Below, piece by piece: positions 62,133 to 64,000 of a stretch of DNA of 64,000 bases. Position numbers and translations under genes: made by a program. Numbering within the stretch: position 1 is the first letter of the stretch; the number at the start of each line of letters is the position of its first letter. Under the pieces are notes generated by a model. It saw only the letters and a program-made list of their open reading frames with translations, was not told where the DNA came from and searched no databases. The stretch comes from Streptomyces sp. DH41 (GTDB lineage Bacteria; Actinomycetota; Actinomycetes; Streptomycetales; Streptomycetaceae), in contig NZ_JARVKY010000032.1 in assembly GCF_029813785.1 (NCBI RefSeq), forward strand, positions 1 to 64,000. The letters run 5' to 3'.

Positions 62133-63122
62133 CTACGGCACCACCACGATCTTCCGTCCCACCCCCGCCGCGAACTGCTCCAGCGCCTCGGGGTAGCGGT
62201 CCAGCGGGATGCGGTCGCTGATGAAGACGTCCGGGTCCAGGACGCCGTTCGCGAAGAGTTCGGCGGCGCGCTCGTAGCTGTGCAGGACCGCCATCGAACC
62301 CGTGATGGTGATCTCCTGGTTGTAGATCCGGTACGGGTCGATCTGCACCCGTGTCGCGTAGTCGGCGACGCCGAACTGGAGGAAGGTGCCGGCCTTGGCG
62401 ACCCGGTCCAGGCCGTCCTGGATGGCCGCCGCGTTGCCCGTCGCGTCGATGACCAGGTCCCAGCCCTGGGGGCGGTCCAGCTCGTCCGGGGTCGCGGCCG
62501 AGGCCGAGACGCCGAGGCCGCGGGCGGTCTCCAGGCGGGCCGGGTTGAGGTCGACCATGTCCACGCTGGCCGCGCCGGTCCGCTTGGCCAGCTCCAGCAT
62601 CATCAGGCCCATCGTGCCGGAGCCGTAGATCAGGACGTGGGCGCCGAGCCGGGACTGGAGGACGTCGTAGCCGCGGACCGCGCAGGACAGGGGTTCGATC
62701 AGCGCCGCGTCCTGGGTGCGGACGTGCTCGGGGAGCCTCACGCAGTTCGCCACGGGAGCCACCGCGTACTTCGCGGCGCCGCCGGCCGTCGTCACGCCGA
62801 TGGCCGCCCAGCGTTCGCAGAGGTTGTTGTGGCCGGTGCGGCAGTAGCGGCACTCGTAGCAGTACAGGGAGGGGTCGACGGCGACCCGGTCGCCGACGGA
62901 GACCTCGGTGACCTGCGCGCCGACGCCGACCACCTCGCCGGCGAACTCGTGGCCCGGCACGATGGGGAGCTTGGGCGCGAACTCGCCCTGGAGGATGTGC
63001 AGGTCGGTGCCGCACAGGCCGCAGGCGGCGACCTCCACGACGACCTCGCGCGGCCCTGGCGTCGGGTCCGGTACCTCGGTGACGACGGCACGGCCCACGG
63101 ACTCGATGACGGCGGCCTTCAT
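62133..63122 (-). CDS. Zinc-dependent polyol/sugar alcohol dehydrogenase
   Basis: 329-aa medium-chain dehydrogenase. Catalytic zinc site: CGLCGTDLHILQGEF (Cys), GHEFAGEVVGVG (His-Glu). Structural zinc set CYECRYCRTGHNNLCERW. NAD-binding IYGSGTMGLMMLELAKRTGA near residue 170. Close in type to sorbitol, threonine or galactitol dehydrogenases. The ATG at 63122 overlaps the stop of the sugar ABC permease gene (ATGA), so it probably oxidises the polyol or sugar imported by that transporter. Confidence 0.92.
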   Translation of the reverse strand: MKAAVIESVGRAVVTEVPDPTPGPREVVVEVAACGLCGTDLHILQGEFAPKLPIVPGHEFAGEVVGVGAQVTEVSVGDRVAVDPSLYCYECRYCRTGHNNLCERWAAIGVTTAGGAAKYAVAPVANCVRLPEHVRTQDAALIEPLSCAVRGYDVLQSRLGAHVLIYGSGTMGLMMLELAKRTGAASVDMVDLNPARLETARGLGVSASAATPDELDRPQGWDLVIDATGNAAAIQDGLDRVAKAGTFLQFGVADYATRVQIDPYRIYNQEITITGSMAVLHSYERAAELFANGVLDPDVFISDRIPLDRYPEALEQFAAGVGRKIVVVP

Positions 63123-64000
63123 TTCACGGCTCCAAGCGACAGGCCCTGGACCAGTTTGTCCTGGGCGGCGAACCCCGCGGCGAGCACCGGCAGGGAGATG
63201 ACGAGCGACGCGGCGCACACCTTGGCCAGGAAGAGGCCCTGGCTGGTGATGAAGCCGGTCAGGAAGACGGGGGCGGTCTCGGCGACCACACCCGTCAGCA
63301 CCCGGGCGAAGAGCAGTTCGTTCCAGCTGAAGATGAAGCAGATGAGGGAGGTCGCGGCGATGCCGGGCAGGGCGATCGGCGCGACGACCCGGGTCAGGAT
63401 CGTCGGCAGCCTCGCGCCGTCCACGCGGGCCGCCTCGATGATCGCGACCGGGACCTCGGCCAGGAAGGACTGCATCATCCAGACCGCGATCGGCAGGTTC
63501 ATGGACGTGTAGAGGATGACCAGCAGCCAGATGTTGTCCAGCATGTCGGTGTTCTTGGCGAACAGGTAGATCGGCAGCAGGCCGGCCACCACCGGCAGCA
63601 TCTTGGTGGAGAGGAAGAAGAACAGGACGTCCGTCCACTTCCGCACCGGACGGATGGAGAGCGCGTACGCGGCCGGCAGGGCCAGGACCAGGACGAACAG
63701 CGTCGACGCGATCGACGCCACCGCCGAGTTGATCAGCGACGGCCAGGGGCTCGCGCCACCGCCCGCGCCGAAGAACTCGCGGTAGCCGTCCAGGGTCAGC
63801 GACGCCGCGAAGGACGGCGGGTTGGTGGCCGCGTCCTCCTCCGAGTGGAAGGAGGTGAGCGCCATCCACGCGATGGGCAGGAAGAAGACGATTCCGGCCA
63901 GCCAGGCCACCAGGCCCAGTCCGGCACCCGCCTTGCGGCGGGCTCGCGCGGGCTTGGCACCGGCGGTGCCGGTGGCGGCGGGTCGTACGGCGGTGGCGCT
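63119..64000 (-). CDS. Sugar/polyol ABC transporter permease (MalG type), 5' end outside the window
   Basis: At least 293 aa visible; the frame stays open to the window edge, so the true start is probably beyond it. An Ala/Arg-rich N-terminus leads into six membrane helices (FFLPIAWMALTSFHSEEDAA at the first; VLVLALPAAYALSIRPVRKW). The cytoplasmic EAA loop is EVPVAIIEAARVDGARLPTI (ExxAARVDGA), which contacts the ATPase. This is a carbohydrate-uptake (CUT1) inner permease. The binding protein and partner permease should lie outside this window on the same strand. Its stop overlaps the polyol dehydrogenase start. Confidence 0.92.
   Translation of the reverse strand, partial: SATAVRPAATGTAGAKPARARRKAGAGLGLVAWLAGIVFFLPIAWMALTSFHSEEDAATNPPSFAASLTLDGYREFFGAGGGASPWPSLINSAVASIASTLFVLVLALPAAYALSIRPVRKWTDVLFFFLSTKMLPVVAGLLPIYLFAKNTDMLDNIWLLVILYTSMNLPIAVWMMQSFLAEVPVAIIEAARVDGARLPTILTRVVAPIALPGIAATSLICFIFSWNELLFARVLTGVVAETAPVFLTGFITSQGLFLAKVCAASLVISLPVLAAGFAAQDKLVQGLSLGAVK

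Overview
The window is a high-GC chromosomal segment from a Streptomyces, or a very close relative. The evidence is the G/C-ending codon use, frequent GTG and TTG starts, many 4-base start/stop overlaps, Tat and Sec signal peptides, WhiA, an RbpA-family protein, mycothiol-type enzymes, and a gene order that I recall from the S. coelicolor uvrA-uvrC-whiA-gap-pgk-tpi / pentose-phosphate / suf region. No insertion sequence, prophage, CRISPR array or ordinary tRNA or rRNA gene is visible.

Layout. 1-4.3 kb holds a cation/H+ antiporter, an S66 LD-carboxypeptidase, AroQ, a metallo-beta-lactamase-fold hydrolase and a DinB/mycothiol-type protein. 4.5-7.6 kb is uvrA, behind what looks like a PafBC (RecA-NDp) DNA-damage promoter. 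7.7-11.4 kb carries a LacI regulator coupled to a PfkB sugar kinase, a Rieske lipoprotein and an HTH protein. 11.8-17.0 kb is the uvrC-rapZ-yvcK-whiA operon; a periodic array of DnaA-box-like 9-mers lies just upstream. 17.3-20.3 kb is a large secreted M14 carboxypeptidase. 20.5-24.5 kb holds gap, pgk, tpiA, secG and an rbpA-like gene. 24.6-33.0 kb holds pgi converging on the tkt-tal-zwf-opcA-pgl operon, so most of glycolysis and the pentose-phosphate pathway lie together. 33.3-39.4 kb holds ctaB, several poorly known genes, ctaA and an ABC exporter. 40.6-47.2 kb is the sufR-B-D-ferredoxin-C-S-U-T iron-sulfur operon, with a SufR-type box over the sufR start. 47.3-52.7 kb holds an SMR efflux gene with its TetR, dapD, dapA, two small membrane/stress proteins and a monooxygenase-like gene behind a SoxR box. 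52.8-58.0 kb holds a secreted nuclease and a PhoX phosphatase, both with PHO-box-like sequence, which suggests phosphate scavenging. 58.0-64.0 kb holds an Ro60/TROVE gene with its RNAs, a TetR regulator, a two-domain TerD protein, a polyol-type dehydrogenase and part of a sugar ABC permease.

The most striking element is at 58060-58437, directly upstream of the Ro60 (rsr) gene: three tandem candidate Y RNAs of about 136, 73 and 139 nt. They share a 5' box (GGTGCG..GGC.G) and a 3' box (GCCGAC...CTC), and each is closed by a terminal helix of different sequence, so the pairing covaries. The first and third carry a circularly permuted tRNA mimic (T-arm, then a closed acceptor helix, then D-arm) inserted at a 5-bp helix in the anticodon-stem position. 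The middle copy lacks the mimic. YrlA-type tRNA-mimic Y RNAs beside bacterial rsr genes are established knowledge; the compact three-copy layout with a minimal middle member is what deserves checking.
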